64,000 nucleotides of DNA from Hypericum androsaemum (lineage: Eukaryota > Streptophyta > Magnoliopsida > Malpighiales > Hypericaceae), in NCBI GenBank assembly GCA_963995505.1, contig OZ023184.1, forward strand, positions 11,486,308 to 11,550,307, read 5' to 3'. Positions 34,900 through 46,819 of the stretch are shown piece by piece. Numbering within the stretch: the first letter of the stretch is position 1; the number at the start of each line of letters is the position of its first letter. The notes under the pieces were generated by a model. The model saw only the letters and a program-made list of their open reading frames with translations. It was not told the origin of the DNA and did no database searches. A program made the translations under genes and the position numbers.

Positions 34900-35620
34900 A
34901 GCCAACCTGAAAGCGAAAGGATCGCTGCTTTCTACTTCCACCCTCACTTGGCCGAAGGTCAAGGAGGATAGGAGAATAGTCAGAAGCTAGTGGTGGTAAG
35001 TGCTTCACCACAGCCTTAGGCCAATCTAGTCTTCAGTGACTATTGCATAGCACGCGATTCAGACATTTGGAGACCCGGGTGGAGGTCTCTCGACTAGGTG
35101 ACCAGGTGAATCTCGGGCCAATGTAACCCACGCCGAAAAGGCCAAGAGTGTCGATATACTAAGCAAATTGCAAGGTCTAGTCCAAGAGGGTACCAGCGCC
35201 TCCCTGTCACTCTTTCAGTGACATGATGTTATATTAGAGTTGAGAGTAGCGAGGCAGTTCCAGAAGCCTTGTCGTCCTGGGGCTCTAGGGCTGGCATAAA
35301 CTACATTGAGTTGGAAATATCCCCATTCGAATCGGACTTCCGCTTGGATGAACTAGGTATCCCAAATCAGGATGGAGAGTCTTACAGTAGGTTCAGTCCA
35401 AAGTAGCCAGATGCCACCACTCCGTCCAGCTGCCTCAACTCGCTCAACATTCGAGAAGCACAATTTTTGGCAAACCTGATCAGCTGTACTTCCCATAATT
35501 CAGGGTTCAAGAATGATAAAAATATCGGGCTTATACGATTGTAAAAGTGTACGAGCGGCTTGCAAGAAACAAGAGCTTCCTACCCCACACTAGTTTCAGA
35601 ATAAAATACTAATATCAGCC
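34900..35620 (-). pseudogene. LINE ORF2 endonuclease domain, degenerate
   Basis: Across shifting frames the minus strand reads SYKPDIFIILEPR and SGGIWLLWTEPTV, then GPRFTWSPSRETSTRV and HLPPLASDYSPILLDL. These follow the order of the plant L1 apurinic/apyrimidinic endonuclease, ending with the SDH-P-L type motif (here SDYSPIL). The domain nicks target DNA to start reverse transcription. Stops and frameshifts exclude activity. Confidence 0.75.
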
Positions 35621-36926
35621 ATATATAAGAAGGGAGAGAGAAGCAAACAGTGTCTGGTGTATCATGACAACATTGGTGTAAGGCCCGTGTCTGCAATACC
35701 CTGGTCTTCTTCATCTTCGCCTTCATGGATCATCGCTTCCTCAGTCGTTGTCATGTGGGCTAGCTGCTGGGGTAGGCCCAGGGTCATCACATCGGTTCCA
35801 GGATGGGTCACTCCCAAAGGCCCACAATTTGGAGCCCTGGTCCATCGACACTTCACCATCCAGTTCCTAGGCTCCAAGATGGGCTCCATGAGGTTGGCCC
35901 ATTGGTGCCCAATCTGCCTTGTACCTAGGCTGGGCCTGCTTCTTAGTCTTAGCCAAGCCCACTTCCTCTCCTTGATCTAGATCCAGGTAGTAACTAACCC
36001 GTTATGACAAGGGTTGGACTTGATGGGCCTTTGCCTTCCGCTTTTTTCTTTTAGGCCGTTGTATGCTTAGCCCGAAAGCCTAAAATCAGAGGAACAATGT
36101 TTAAATCTATGGTATTAGCGAATTTAGTAAATATGGCATCGAATTCATAATAATTGGGTATTTCCGTGGGCTTCAGAATTTGGGTTCCACAACGAGAAGG
36201 CTTCAGACGGGCTGCTTGGTTGTGGCCCAATTTTCTGTCATGGGCTTGGGCCTGTGCCGTTGAATTCCCTACAACCAAAAGAGATGAGCTTGGATCAGAA
36301 GATGTAGTAACAGAATTTGGGCTAGCACTTACCTTCTTATTATTTTTGGACAGGCTGGATGCCGAGAATTAGGCTCCAGATTTTGTCACGGGCCCATTTT
36401 TGGAAATACCCAATCCGGGCTTGCAGAATCCAGTAGGTTGATGCAAAGGAATCCCGCTATCGACTGTTGCTGACATCCCTTTCCTTCCTTGAACATAAGC
36501 CTGGGTAGTCCTCGCCGGAGCTCCTGTCAGCACATCTCAGCTACCCTTGACTCTGTCCTTCTCATTCTCAAGCCACGATAGCGATGCAAAGTGGTTTCCA
36601 TTAGCAGTTCCAACTATTTCTGTTCAGGCAGGTCAATGTTAGCGGCGAGAGATGGTCATCCAACCTCCAAGCAAAGCTTCCTCCTTAGTATTCTCTGGCA
36701 GCCCACTTTGTCCCATGCTCCCGTGTTGGGAGGGTGTCCAGTCAGGTCTGGGGCATTTGGAAGGGAGGGGTTTCCCCCATCGGTCCTACTTTTTTCGGGC
36801 ATGAGTTCGATACGTGGCCATATTTTCTACCGTCTAGGCAGATGACGTAAAGCCCCTCATACTCTATTTTAATCATGTTCCCATTGACGAAGAGAATGCT
36901 GCAGAGCGGCCTATCCATTTTGATCT

Positions 36927-37685
36927 CTACACATATACGGGCATATCAACCTGCTGGCCCATATAGGTCGAATCGTCCACCTTGTAGGGCTTCCCGATCG
37001 TCTGACCTAGGCCTAGGAGGACCTGTGGATTGTAGTACATCATCGGAAGGCTCGAGAGGCTAACCCAAACCATCGTGGATTTGATCTTGGCCGTACTAGG
37101 GTCAAATTCGGGTGACCAACGATGCACCGTTAGGTAGTTGCCCATTATCGTCCATGGCCCATCGGATAGCACGCGGTCGTAGTCGATCTGGATTGCAAAG
37201 CGGGCGAGGTAATACCCATTTTGGAGATCAATCAGCGGCATAGCACCATGCGGCTTCCAAAGACCATGTACCTGTGTATCCATCACTTGGTGTGTCAGGA
37301 AATGCCCTAGGGGCTTTATAATCAGGCAGTTGGCCCACTGCGGCATCAGTTTGGCAAGAACTTTTGAATGGATCTCTGCTCGGTATGGTTGATTCAGTCC
37401 CTCCGCACTCTGGATCGTCATCAAACCGGCTTAGACAAGGTCTTCCTTAACAGAAAATGTCGTATAAGGCACGGCCCGGTTGAGGAGCTTCGCTTAGAAG
37501 AAAGCCAGAGGGATGTCCGGAGGTTTATCAGGAGGCTTCCCTCCTGTGCTTTCTATGTCCATGATGTGTGGAATGATCTCGGGAGACAGGGTACTCATCG
37601 GGCTGACGGCGGCAGAGTTCAAGGCAGTGGTGGCAGCGGTGGCAGCGGATGGTGCTTCAGTGAGAGAGCCCTGAGAGAGAGACAT
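36927..37685 (-). pseudogene. LINE ORF1 with DUF4283-like domain
   Basis: Starts ATG at 37685 (MSLSQGSLTEAPSAA). The same frame holds a stop after DIPLAFF and resumes as a frame reading to 36927. It includes KVLAKLMPQWANCLII, GYYLARFAIQIDYDRVL, DGPWTIMGNYLTVHRWSP and VWVSLSSLPMMYYN, the conserved blocks of DUF4283, the plant LINE/ORF1 nucleic-acid-binding domain. Downstream (36300-36900) further proline- and serine-rich coding remnants occur with many stops. No CCHC knuckle was clearly seen. Expected role: coating of LINE RNA. Clearly a pseudogene. Confidence 0.8.
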
Positions 37686-37690
37686 TAGAG

Positions 37691-38265
37691 TTTTTTATTA
37701 TTCCGAAAACATCAATGTGAAATGAACTTTTAATATTGTCCATGAAACATATAAAAAATTTGTTTATGCAGTGTTAGATAAAATTAAAAGTTTTATCTTT
37801 TGTCAACAAATTATTTATTTAGTTTTTCCAAAAAAATTTCAAACATATACTTTATCCGAAAATACACCTTAGCAAAAATACCAAAAAATAGTCAGAAAAG
37901 ATTTGGAAACTCTGAATAAACTTAGGCTGAAAAGTATGCAAGAGAGGCGCAAAATTGTAGCTCTGTCATCCCACGGCTGAGATTCAGTGTTAATTCACGG
38001 ATTTTCCCTTAGTCCGTAACAAATCCTTGATGACGTGATAAAATTTCTTAAAATCTTATATTTAAATCAAAATTTTTGTACAATGAATTTTAAATTTTGA
38101 AGGCTCATAAAAATTAGCATACACTTGAATTAAATGGTAAAGATGTTGTTCTAGCTAAACGAGGTCTCGAGTTTGAGTCATTGACAGCAAACAATGTTAA
38201 ATACTTGTTGAAGAACTTTGCCACCTTTCGAAGGTCCTGCATTTCTCGAATCTAGATTAGTAGGC
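37691..38265. other. AT-rich intergenic sequence
   Basis: No gene, RNA or element terminus recognised between the LINE 5' end and the Cassandra derivative. Confidence 0.5.
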
Positions 38266-38986
38266 TGTAAAACCTCGTTCAAGATTTGTTTAGAACAGCT
38301 TAAGCGATTTGATTGTATTATCTATATCAACAAGATGTACTTTTTTCTGGCAAACGTCATCTAAAGTTAAGCGAGCTTGACCTTGAGTAATTTCACGATG
38401 GATGACTTCTTAGGAAGTTTCTAAGGGTGCGTGTGAATGAAGAAAAAATATGATGAAAAAGACTCGTGTTGATATGTAGAGATAGCTGGTCAGTTCAGGG
38501 GGGCGACATAGACTAACCAATCACACACCTGAAAATGAAGGATCTTGGGATTGTGAAAATAAGGCGTGACTCGGATGTCACGTATCAGAGGGGTGAATGT
38601 AATACCCCGTTCAAGATATGTTAAGAAAGACTTGTGATTTGATTGTATCATCCATACCAACAAGGTGTTCATTCTATTATGGCAAAAATCGTGAGAGAAC
38701 TCCAACATTTCACAATGGGTGACCACTTGAAAAGTTTTCCATTATGCATATGAGTGAGGACAAAACACACCGGAAAAAATTCGTGTTGGTCTATGGAGAC
38801 AAGATTCACTTTCTTTTCTGGCAAAAATTATGAGAGAACTCCAATGTTAAGTGGCTTGGACTAAAATAATTTCACGATAGGTGCCTCATGGAAAGTATCC
38901 TAGTTCATCTGATTGAGTACATAACACGTTAGAAAAGAATCGTGTTGATCTGTGAAGACAGTCGGTCAGATCACAAAATATTATAT
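38266..38986 (+). mobile_element. Second Cassandra-type TRIM, diverged and rearranged
   Basis: Plus-strand LTR-like copies: 38266-38508 (TGTAAAACCTCGTTC to GGGGCGACA), then an 89-bp interior ending in a purine tract AGAGGGGTGAA, then a second copy from 38598 (TGTAATACCCCGTTC). The second copy appears to be joined near 38805 to part of a third (GGCAAAAATTATGAGAGAACTCC at 38819), ending about CAGATCACAAAATATTATA. The shared phrases GAGAGAACTCCAA and ATGGGTGACC are remnants of the 5S-like block also seen at 12.7-13.3 kb. The primer site is not recognisable. Orientation is opposite to the first Cassandra copy. Confidence 0.65.
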
Positions 38987-41900
38987 TATCCCAATGGATC
39001 CAAATAATAGATAAAATAAATAAAAAACTTAAGATATAAGACAATGAGTCAATAAATTTTCCAAACTTATAAATAATCTCACAACAAATGTAAGTATCAT
39101 TGTGATAACGCGAGGAAAGTTGGTGGTTTTAATGTTTCCAGTTGTTTTCTCTTGTCTATAACAGCGTATATAGTAACTCTACAAAAATGGAAAAAGCAGC
39201 ATGTATGGTATAGATCAGCTCCTATCTATCCTCTGTTATTAATATGTTGGTTGGGTGTCAGTAAAGTGACATGAGCGAAATGGCCGAAAAAAGTAACAAG
39301 GCCTACCGGCTTTAGAAAGTTTTCTGGCAATTTCTAAATATAGGTGGCTGAGCTAAATTGTCGATATAATTGGGGGGCGGACCAATATCCAACATGTCTT
39401 GCACACATTACGCGGTCCCACCTCCTCTTTCTTATCAGTTCTACCGCTTACCCCTTCGCAAAATGGTAGGTCGGGTTGGATACTCTTCGGTAGCACCAAT
39501 CAAAATAACATGGGATTGGTAGTACATGAACCCCGATACTATATTACTCTGATGGCATATCACAACGATATGCCAATTTATAAAGAGAATTATTATGTCG
39601 TTGGATCTGTCGTTGATCATGTGTACTGTTATGATGTATCGTTGTTTATGTGTACTGCCGGATGCTATACCGTCGATCTCCATATTATTCCGATTGATGC
39701 TGCTGAGTTTATATTGTCAGCACCTAATCCACTCCTATGATAGGTGAATCAAGATATTTTGAATTTAAATTTAGATTACAGGCTTATTAAACCGGAAACA
39801 TATTTTCCAACGTTTGCTATTTTTTGCTAAGCAGGCAATGTTTTAATTCCTTTATCTAAATTTCTGCAACGTAAGAGAGGATTCAACATAAACAAGAGTT
39901 TTGAAGAGCCAAATCCACTTAATTTTTGATTAGTTTCTTTAAACACTCCTAGTTGCTTAATTGCTGATTTCCAGGATAGCCATGTCGAAACGGCGAACAT
40001 TGCATTGTCTTGTTCACAATTTTTTATACTGCAATTTTTTGGTTGTGTCAAATATTTAAGTTTTTTTAAAATTCAAATTTAGTTAAGATAAAATATTTCT
40101 TTTACCGGTTCAGTTAATTGTCAGCTTATTTTTTTTACTTTCTAACTCGGAAAAAGTGTACGGGGAATAGATATTGAGTTGTGGTCTCTTAAGTTTTTCG
40201 GACAAGAAGAGAACTATAACTTGAACGCTTAAGAGTCGTGGACAAAATAACTACTCCAGACATACCCGCAATTAAAAAAAATTGAAAAATTGAAATGGAT
40301 CAAGTCATTATAAATGATTATAGAGTTGCTGGTGAGCTATTTTATAAATAATTATAGAGTCGCTGGTGAGCTATTTTTTGGGTTCGGATTTAGTGGGGAT
40401 AAGAGTTGTCCCCACTGAAATGGATCAAGTCATTATACATATAGATACGATTTTTAATAACTATCAGATCTGTAGACACGATTTTTAATAAAATCTGATA
40501 GTTCAAACAAAATTTTCTCAGTAGGAACGACTTTTATATTGTCCCCACTCAATCCAAAACTCATTTTTTGTGAGGTGAATTTGGTGTGGATGGCCAAAAA
40601 AGTACCTTGACTTTTGTGATAATGATATACAATGAAATGATAATGTTATAAATGTGGAGTGATAATAATATATATGTGAAGTGATACCAATGAATATTTG
40701 CTCAATACTATGAAGTAAGGGTGGGGAGTGGAAGTACGAGGGGTTAAAAAATTCTATTTATCGAAAAATACATGTGTTGTAAAATAATAATGGTATACGT
40801 GATATTTGTATGTATATGATGAAGTTATAATGGTACAATGGTTAAAAATATTTAGAGTGAAAGGTGAATCTATTCCTTTACTAATTATACCGAATCCATC
40901 TCCTTACTAATTAAGCTTTGGTCTAACCCTACTTCTCGTTAAGAGCTGTCTGCGCTGAATGAAAGCCATTTTTTTGCGGATATTCGTATATGTCTAAGTT
41001 CGTACATGTAAAAGGAAAGATGTTACTCAAAAGTTAAGATCAACCAAATTCTTTCATTCCATAATATATATTTCAATTTACGTCGTGTTAAAAGAATTAT
41101 GACTTAAAAATAATAAGATCTCGAGTTAAAATTATTACAAATAGACTAGATTTTATTGAAAAAGTCACACTTAAATATCCATTTTAATATTATCTTATGG
41201 TTTAAAAATGTAGTGAATTTTTTTTATTTTTTGGTTTGTATCACTTGGAATCTGGCCTACTATACTAATTAATCTAAATTTGAGTTAGATAGAACTTTTA
41301 AAAAGTGGTAAAACTTTCCCAACAAATATTTAATAGTCAAAAAGTAGTTGGCCCAGTGATGCAAAACGAAAAAATGAATTGATGAAATTTCAAGTTTAAA
41401 TTTTTTTACCTAAATTACCTACTTTTTTTAGAAAGCAATTGCCTACTATTGATGATAGGATAGATGAGCTCACCTCGAATCAAAAACTCTAATTTTTAAA
41501 AATTTTAGTTTTTTTTTAAAATATTTTACTCTAATCAAAAACTCGAGTTCGAAACTCACTTTAACTAAATATTTATTGACAAATATTTCTTTACTTAACA
41601 CTTCACTATTTAAATATTTTTTCAACAAAAATACACGTATGTGTGCGCATACCCCGTATTAAGAAAAATATCAACACCTTTTGGTCTGAAATAGCCATTC
41701 ACGTGATCATTACACGAGTCAAATTAGTTAGGAATGCAATGCATTTATATTAATCCTGATATTATTAAATACAACAATAATCATGATTCCAACAAAATAA
41801 ACAACAATTTACTACTCCAAATTTCTCAGTACTTACCCTAATTACAATTTAAGATAACTAGTTACTTTATCTCCCATTGATTGCCTATCATTTTCAGCTA

Positions 41901-41992
41901 ATACACTCTATAATATTAATATCCACTCCACTGTTATTTTAATATCAAGGCTTTCATGAAACCCAAAGTTGTTGGCTCGCCCGTGACCTTAC
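38987..41992. other. AT-rich intergenic region, no gene recognised
   Basis: Only short frames. A 113-codon frame at 39399-39740 has no recognised similarity or codon-use support. A 34-bp tandem pair occurs at 40308-40375. The last part (41900-41992) would be the 3' flank of the UGT gene. Confidence 0.45.
40308..40375. repeat. 34-bp tandem duplication
   Basis: Units 40308-40341 and 40342-40375 (TTATAAATGATTATAGAGTT... and TTATAAATAATTATAGAGTC...) differ at two positions. Confidence 0.85.
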
Positions 41993-43558
41993 TTAGTACC
42001 TAGTGATACATTTAATAAAAGAATCAAACTCCGACCGGGAGCTTCCACCTTCCTCCACCACTGACCTCCTAACCGCCTCCCCGAGCTCAGCCGCTCTCCT
42101 CCGCAGCTCCTCCGCCCCTTCTTCTGACCCCATCAGCCTCTTTATAGCACCTTCAACAACCTCAGAGCTCACCATCTCTTCTCTCCTGTCCCATTCCCTA
42201 ACCATAACTCCAACTCTAAGAACATGGGATAGCAAGAAGGCGTTCCTGGGCTGGTCCGAGTGAATAGGCCAGCCAGCTACAGGTACTCCCATGCTAATAC
42301 TTTCCATGCAAGAATTCCACCCGCAATGGCTCATAAACCCTCCGACCGCCTCGTGGCCTAGTATCTCCAACTGAGGTGCCCAATCTCGAACTATAAGTCC
42401 CTTCCCGTTCTCCCTCAACTTGTCCTCTTCGTATTTGCCGTTTCTGAAGAGGTCTCCCTGATCTGCTTCTCTTAGTACCCAGATAAACTTGTGGTTGCTT
42501 CGCTTCAACCCGATCGCTAACTGCTTGATCTGTTCATCTTCCAGAGTCGTCGTCGTCCCGAACGACACGTAAACCACCGAACCCTTTTCCTGTTTATCGA
42601 GCCACTCTAAGCAATAGTGCTTCTTTCCCTTTGAGCTTTTCCTTGGCACCACCGGATTGAACGGTCCCAGAGCCCAATGCTTCGCGTTCTCTCTCCCATC
42701 GGAAAACTCTTTCTCCAACGAATCCAAGTACTCCCCTTCCAACAACCTGTTACAAGTTCGACGACGTGAATTGGACTTTTCGGGAAAAAAAAATTGGACC
42801 AGACATCTAAAATTTATAACAATTGTACTAATTGCAGCCTATGTCACGGGCTAGTTGAGTACGATTGAAACTTTATAGGATGGGCTAGTTCCACACTAAT
42901 GCGAATTTAAGCCGGGCTATATTATGAAATTTCTAGGTAACCTGCATGCGTTGTAGATGTATCCCGAGTTGAACCCATTGAACTGGTATTGAGACGAGAC
43001 GAAGTCCAAGAACTCCTCAGTGTAGCACCCATCAAGCGAAGGGATGATATATTTCTCATACCCTATAATACTCCCTTTCGCCTTGTGCTTCTTGAACAGG
43101 TAAATGGAGAAGGCGGAAATGCTGTGGAAGGTGTAGGACTCGGCGTTCGGGATGGAGCTCACCTCCTGAACCACGTAACCCATTAACGAATCGTGGATGA
43201 CGATTACCTTTCTGGCCTGCGCGGAGAGCGAGCGTAGGAGAAGGGAAACGGGCCCTCTTAAATGGGAAGAGGCCTTGAAAGAAGGTAGCAAATGGGAAGG
43301 GAACTTGTGTTTGGAGCTTGGGTTAGGACTAGGGGAATGGAAAGGCGGGATTTCGAAGTCGTGGAACTGGATCCCCGCGGAGCCCGTCGATGATGATGAT
43401 CGGAGCTTGGCCTGGCGGTTGTGGGTGGCGAGCCCCGCGTAGTGGACGGGGATGTTGTGGGAGAGAATGAGGGCGGAGAGATGGAGGAGTTGGTTGAGGT
43501 GGCCTTGAGCTGGAAGGGGTACCATCACTACTATCACTTCTTGGTTGTGGCCTCCCAT
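41993..43558 (-). CDS. UDP-glycosyltransferase, zeatin O-glucosyltransferase-like, 2 exons
   Basis: Family 1 glycosyltransferase expected to move glucose from UDP-glucose to a hydroxyl of a small acceptor. The closest family I recall is zeatin/cis-zeatin O-glucosyltransferase (UGT93), which stores cytokinins as O-glucosides in the cytosol. Exon 1 is 43558-42942 and exon 2 is 42746-41993. The intron of 195 nt has GT-AG ends and splits an Arg codon (residue 206). Deduced length 456 aa, normal for the family. Visible: catalytic His20 (PLPAQGHLNQLLHL), partner Asp123 (VIVIHDSLMGYVV), NAESYTFHSISAF and the 44-residue PSPG box at residues 328-371 (WAPQLEILGHEAVGGF to WPIHSDQ), with Trp22 and Gln44, the UDP-glucose pattern. 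HCGWNSCMESISMGVPVAGW is close to zeatin glucosyltransferases. The acceptor cannot be fixed from sequence. Confidence 0.9.
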
Positions 43559-43664
43559 TTGGTTTCTGAGAAAATGTTATAATAATGGCTTTGGATATTG
43601 AGAATTTCTGTAGGTTGTTGTGGTATAAGATATATTTGGAAAATGGGGGAGGTAGGCGTTGGCT

Positions 43665-43672
43665 CTTTATAT
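43665..43672 (-). promoter_or_regulatory. Probable TATA box of the UGT gene
   Basis: Minus strand ATATAAAG (context CTCCATATAAAGAGCC) about 107 bp before the UGT start codon, a normal distance in plants. Confidence 0.6.
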
Positions 43673-43739
43673 GGAGAAGAAGAAGTAAATACAGTCAGTC
43701 GACTACACACAAAAATTGAGATAAATTTAATCACATTTT

Positions 43740-44674
43740 GAAAGGTAGAAAATGAATCTTGACGCCTCGGGATTCAAGAGGGAGTTTCGCCCTCTCATAA
43801 AATTCTCATCATGTCAGTTGACTAGATATTTCGGGATTAAACGAAAAATTATCATAAATTAATCTTAAAATTAATCTTATCTAATTAGTATTTCTAGGTT
43901 ATTATCTTATGGTTATGTAGTCTATATGTGTTCACGAGCAGTAAATGGTATAACGGTTATTAAGTTTAATTACCTGTGACGATTATTTTATGAAAAAATA
44001 AATTTCAGTTTGTTGAAAAAATAGACATTTAGTAAAAATTTGACGAAATTTAAGTGTCGTTCGTGGCAAGTGTACAAAGTGTAAATATAAATCGATAAAA
44101 ATTAAGGGTTCAATTACTTGCAAATATAATATTGGTGCACAAATTTTATTTTAGAAAAATTAATGACTTGTAATTACACATCTCGGCGCCTAACAAAGTT
44201 AGCGAACAATCTTTTCATGATAACGATGTTAATAATGAACCTTTTTAATAGAAAACAAGGGACCCTTTTTTTGAAATCGACATCCGACTACGGCGCCCGT
44301 GTCGAGGGTGTGGGTCGACATTAAGCCCCTCTTCCGAATCGAGTTGCTTGCAAGTACGTTACCTCGCATCATAGTGGACCCAAACTACCAAACCTTTAAT
44401 ATGTGGAAAACATTTACCTGTTATTTTTAATTGCAAAACTACAGGTATATAAATATCTAAGCTCAACTCACGTTTTCTATTTGTGAATGAATAATCCAAT
44501 ATTCTGTGAATTCTACTTGCCAATAATGAATTTCTCGAAAAAATATCTCCTTAGAAAACATCTACATACAAACCTCTCCAGACAAAAAAAAAACACTAAA
44601 TTCCGCTACCTGAAAATCCCCCTTCCGACAGTGGAAGTGTCGGGGGCAACGGGAATGTAGAAAATCAAAATCCC
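43740..44674. other. Intergenic, no gene recognised
   Basis: AT-rich sequence upstream of the UGT promoter. A GC-richer patch at 44270-44370 (GACATCCGACTACGGCGCCCGTG) has no coding potential that I recognise. Confidence 0.45.
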
Positions 44675-45304
44675 GAGCAAGAATAAGCTCGAGCTTTAAT
44701 GTAGATCTAAGAATCAAGAATTAACCCGTGCTAGGTGGAAGAGAGAAAGCGGTTATTTCTATTATCAAGAACTAGTAAAGATGTACGCTCGATGCGAGTG
44801 CCATTCTGTTTCCAAACACGCAAAGGATTTAGGTTTATGGGTTTTTTTGGCGGAAAAAAGAACTTCATAAATAAAAGAAAAAGAGTACAACGAAATCCTT
44901 ACGACCTACCTCCGCTGATCCCACATCCTGGGCAGTCCAAGGGGTGGGGTCCCCGATCAATAGATCAGAGGAGAGCCCAATAACTCAATAACCTAATCTG
45001 CTGGTTACCACAGGTCGGACAGTTGTTTAGGGTTTATGGTTTAGGATTTTAGGGTTTGGGGTTTAGGATTTTAGGGTTTGGGGTTTGGGGTTTGGGGGGT
45101 TTGGGGTTTAGAGGTTGGGGTTTTGGCTTTAAAATTTAGGGGTTAGGATTTGAGATTTATGGTTAGGGGTTTAGGGTTTAGGGTTTGGAGTTTAGGGTTT
45201 CAGGGCTTATTCCTGAGCAAGAATAAGCTCGAGCTTTAATATAGATCCAAGAGTCAAGAATTAACCTGCGCTAGGTGGAAGAGAGAAAGCAGTTATTTCT
45301 ATTA
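44675..45304. repeat. 90-bp direct repeats bracketing a telomere-like block
   Basis: Repeat copies 44675-44764 and 45215-45304, both starting GAGCAAGAATAAGCTCGAGC and ending GTTATTTCTATTA, match at 84 of 90 positions by eye. The 450 bp between them contain the telomere-like block 45026-45206. The repeats could be LTR fragments or part of a local duplication; I cannot assign them to an element. Confidence 0.85.
45026..45206 (+). repeat. Degenerate interstitial telomere-like repeat (TTTAGGG type)
   Basis: About 180 bp made of TTTAGGG, TTTGGGG, TTTAGGA and close variants, for example TTTAGGGTTTAGGGTTTGGAG near the right end. The plant telomere unit is TTTAGGG. The array is degenerate, so it is an old or mutated insertion and not a chromosome end. 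Confidence 0.85.
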
Positions 45305-45516
45305 CAGAGAATGTGTAAAATGTACAACTCAACTCTATAAAGAGTGTTCATCTATCTATTTATACTACAAGTGGATAAAAGCTCCTAGAAATTTTTGGAA
45401 TCAATCAGAATGAGTCAGCAAAATGATGATGAGTTGGCACGCATCGGTTATGTATTCTGCCACGTCTATTCCTTGCTCGCAGCTGAGGAAACAAGGACAT
45501 GGCTAAGTCAAATTGT

Positions 45517-46793
45517 TGAAGTAGAAAAAATGACTTCGATGTTTTGAGGTAGTTGGGGTCGAGCTTATGCTTGGAACATTGATCTAAAAGGAGGTTCAAG
45601 ATAATCCCCAGTCGTTGGCAGCTCACAATCGTTAGCTAGCCCCAACCTAGGGCCGATCATTGGCCAATTGAGTTTGTTGTTGATCATTGGCTGAGTCCGT
45701 TAGTACCCTGATTGTCGGCCCATTTAACCTTATTTCGATCGTTGGCTGGTGATACACAATGATCGATCGTCAACTAGTCTTCCCTATAGCCGATCGTCGG
45801 CCAGTCGTCATCTTGCTTCGATTGTCGGCCAGCTTCGATCATCGGCTAGTCCTCAATCATCGGCTAGTCCTCGATCATCGGCTAGCTTCGATCGATGGCC
45901 AATCCTCGATTATTGGCTAGTCCTCGATTGTCGGCCAGCTTTGATCATCGGCCGATCCTCGATCATCAGCCACTTGAGCGAGGTTCGGTCATCGATTACT
46001 AAAGCAAGGCCCGATCATTGGTTCAACTAGAAAGAGATCTAATCGTTGGCCCGACAAGGACTCAGGCCCAATCATTGGGAGGTGGGTTCTAGGCTCAAAT
46101 ATTGAATGAAGTGACTTGAGCCCGATGATTGACTGATATGGACATGGGCTGATCATTGGCCCAACTCATCTTTGGGTTGGTTGTCGTTTCAGGTCCAATT
46201 ATCGTTTAAGTATTTCACTTGGAGAGGGATGGTCATTTTAGGCCAATTGAAGACTTCATACTGACAACAGACTCAACGTGGGTAATGGCTTGTAAGGGAC
46301 TGATTTCAAGGCAGACTCTTAAAAAAGTTGAAGAGCTTTAGGACTCTCGATGTACTCGGGTTCTCAAGGGATATGGATAAGCACTAGGGGATCCAGGTCG
46401 AGCAAGGATAAATATTAGAAATTTGAGTTAGGTAGGGATAAGCGTGGAAAATCTATTTTAGACAAAAAATAAGTATTGGAAGAGATAGGCTTCGAGTCCG
46501 GACGAGATGAGGATAAGGCCTGAACTTCAAGGACTAAGAGTCCTGTTACAACATGATTAGAGGTCAAGGCGGTCTACTCTTCTATATAAGCAGAGCAAGG
46601 GGCGAGGCAGAAAGACATCCACCAATCAAATCACAAAATTACTCTCAAGCTTCGGCTTTTATCTTAGTTTAGGTTAGTTGGTAGTCTCGGCTTCGGCCAC
46701 CCTTTGTTACCCGTAGCATTAGACCAACCTTGGGACGAGCACTCCGGGCTGTCATGAGATCGATCGACGTTCTCACCACTCTTTTCCCCAACA
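45517..46793 (+). repeat. 5' LTR of the Tat-lineage element
   Basis: Starts TGAAGTAGAAAAAATGACTT and ends TTTTCCCCAACA, 1277 bp. Contains a GATCGTCGGCCAG/CATCGGCTAGTC minisatellite at about 45725-46060 and a TATA-like TCTATATAAGCAGAG at 46581-46595. It aligns along its length with 59438-60801. Confidence 0.88.
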
Positions 46794-46800
46794 TTATTTT

Positions 46801-46819
46801 TGGCATGCTCGGTGGGACC
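46801..46819 (+). promoter_or_regulatory. Putative primer-binding site
   Basis: TGGCATGCTCGGTGGGACC, 7 bases after the LTR end. The same sequence with two changes follows the LTR-like end at 63735. I cannot name the tRNA with certainty. Confidence 0.65.

Larger units (their letters stand above)
28860..37690 (-). mobile_element. L1-type LINE, near full-length but decayed, split by an LTR element
   Basis: Minus-strand order from 37690: ORF1 with a DUF4283-type domain, then ORF2 with apurinic endonuclease, RT, zinc-finger (zf-RVT) and RNase H-like parts, in the order found in plant L1 elements with an RNase H. Excluding the 2413-bp inserted element and one copy of its target duplication, the LINE is about 6.4 kb. 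Frames are broken by many stops and shifts. The 3' boundary is uncertain: no clear poly(A) (plus-strand poly-T) was found near 28.9 kb, and no target duplication could be identified. Confidence 0.82.

Noticed and set aside
39399..39740. 113-codon frame as a small host protein
   Set aside because: No recognisable motif, no splice or promoter support, and it lies in repeat-rich intergenic sequence.
45749..46030. 93-codon frame rich in SSASPRSSAS-like residues
   Set aside because: It is the translation of the GATCGTCGGCCAG minisatellite inside the LTR.
45725..46060. CRISPR-like array
   Set aside because: Units are short, variable and lack uniform spacers. The sequence is a plant retrotransposon LTR.
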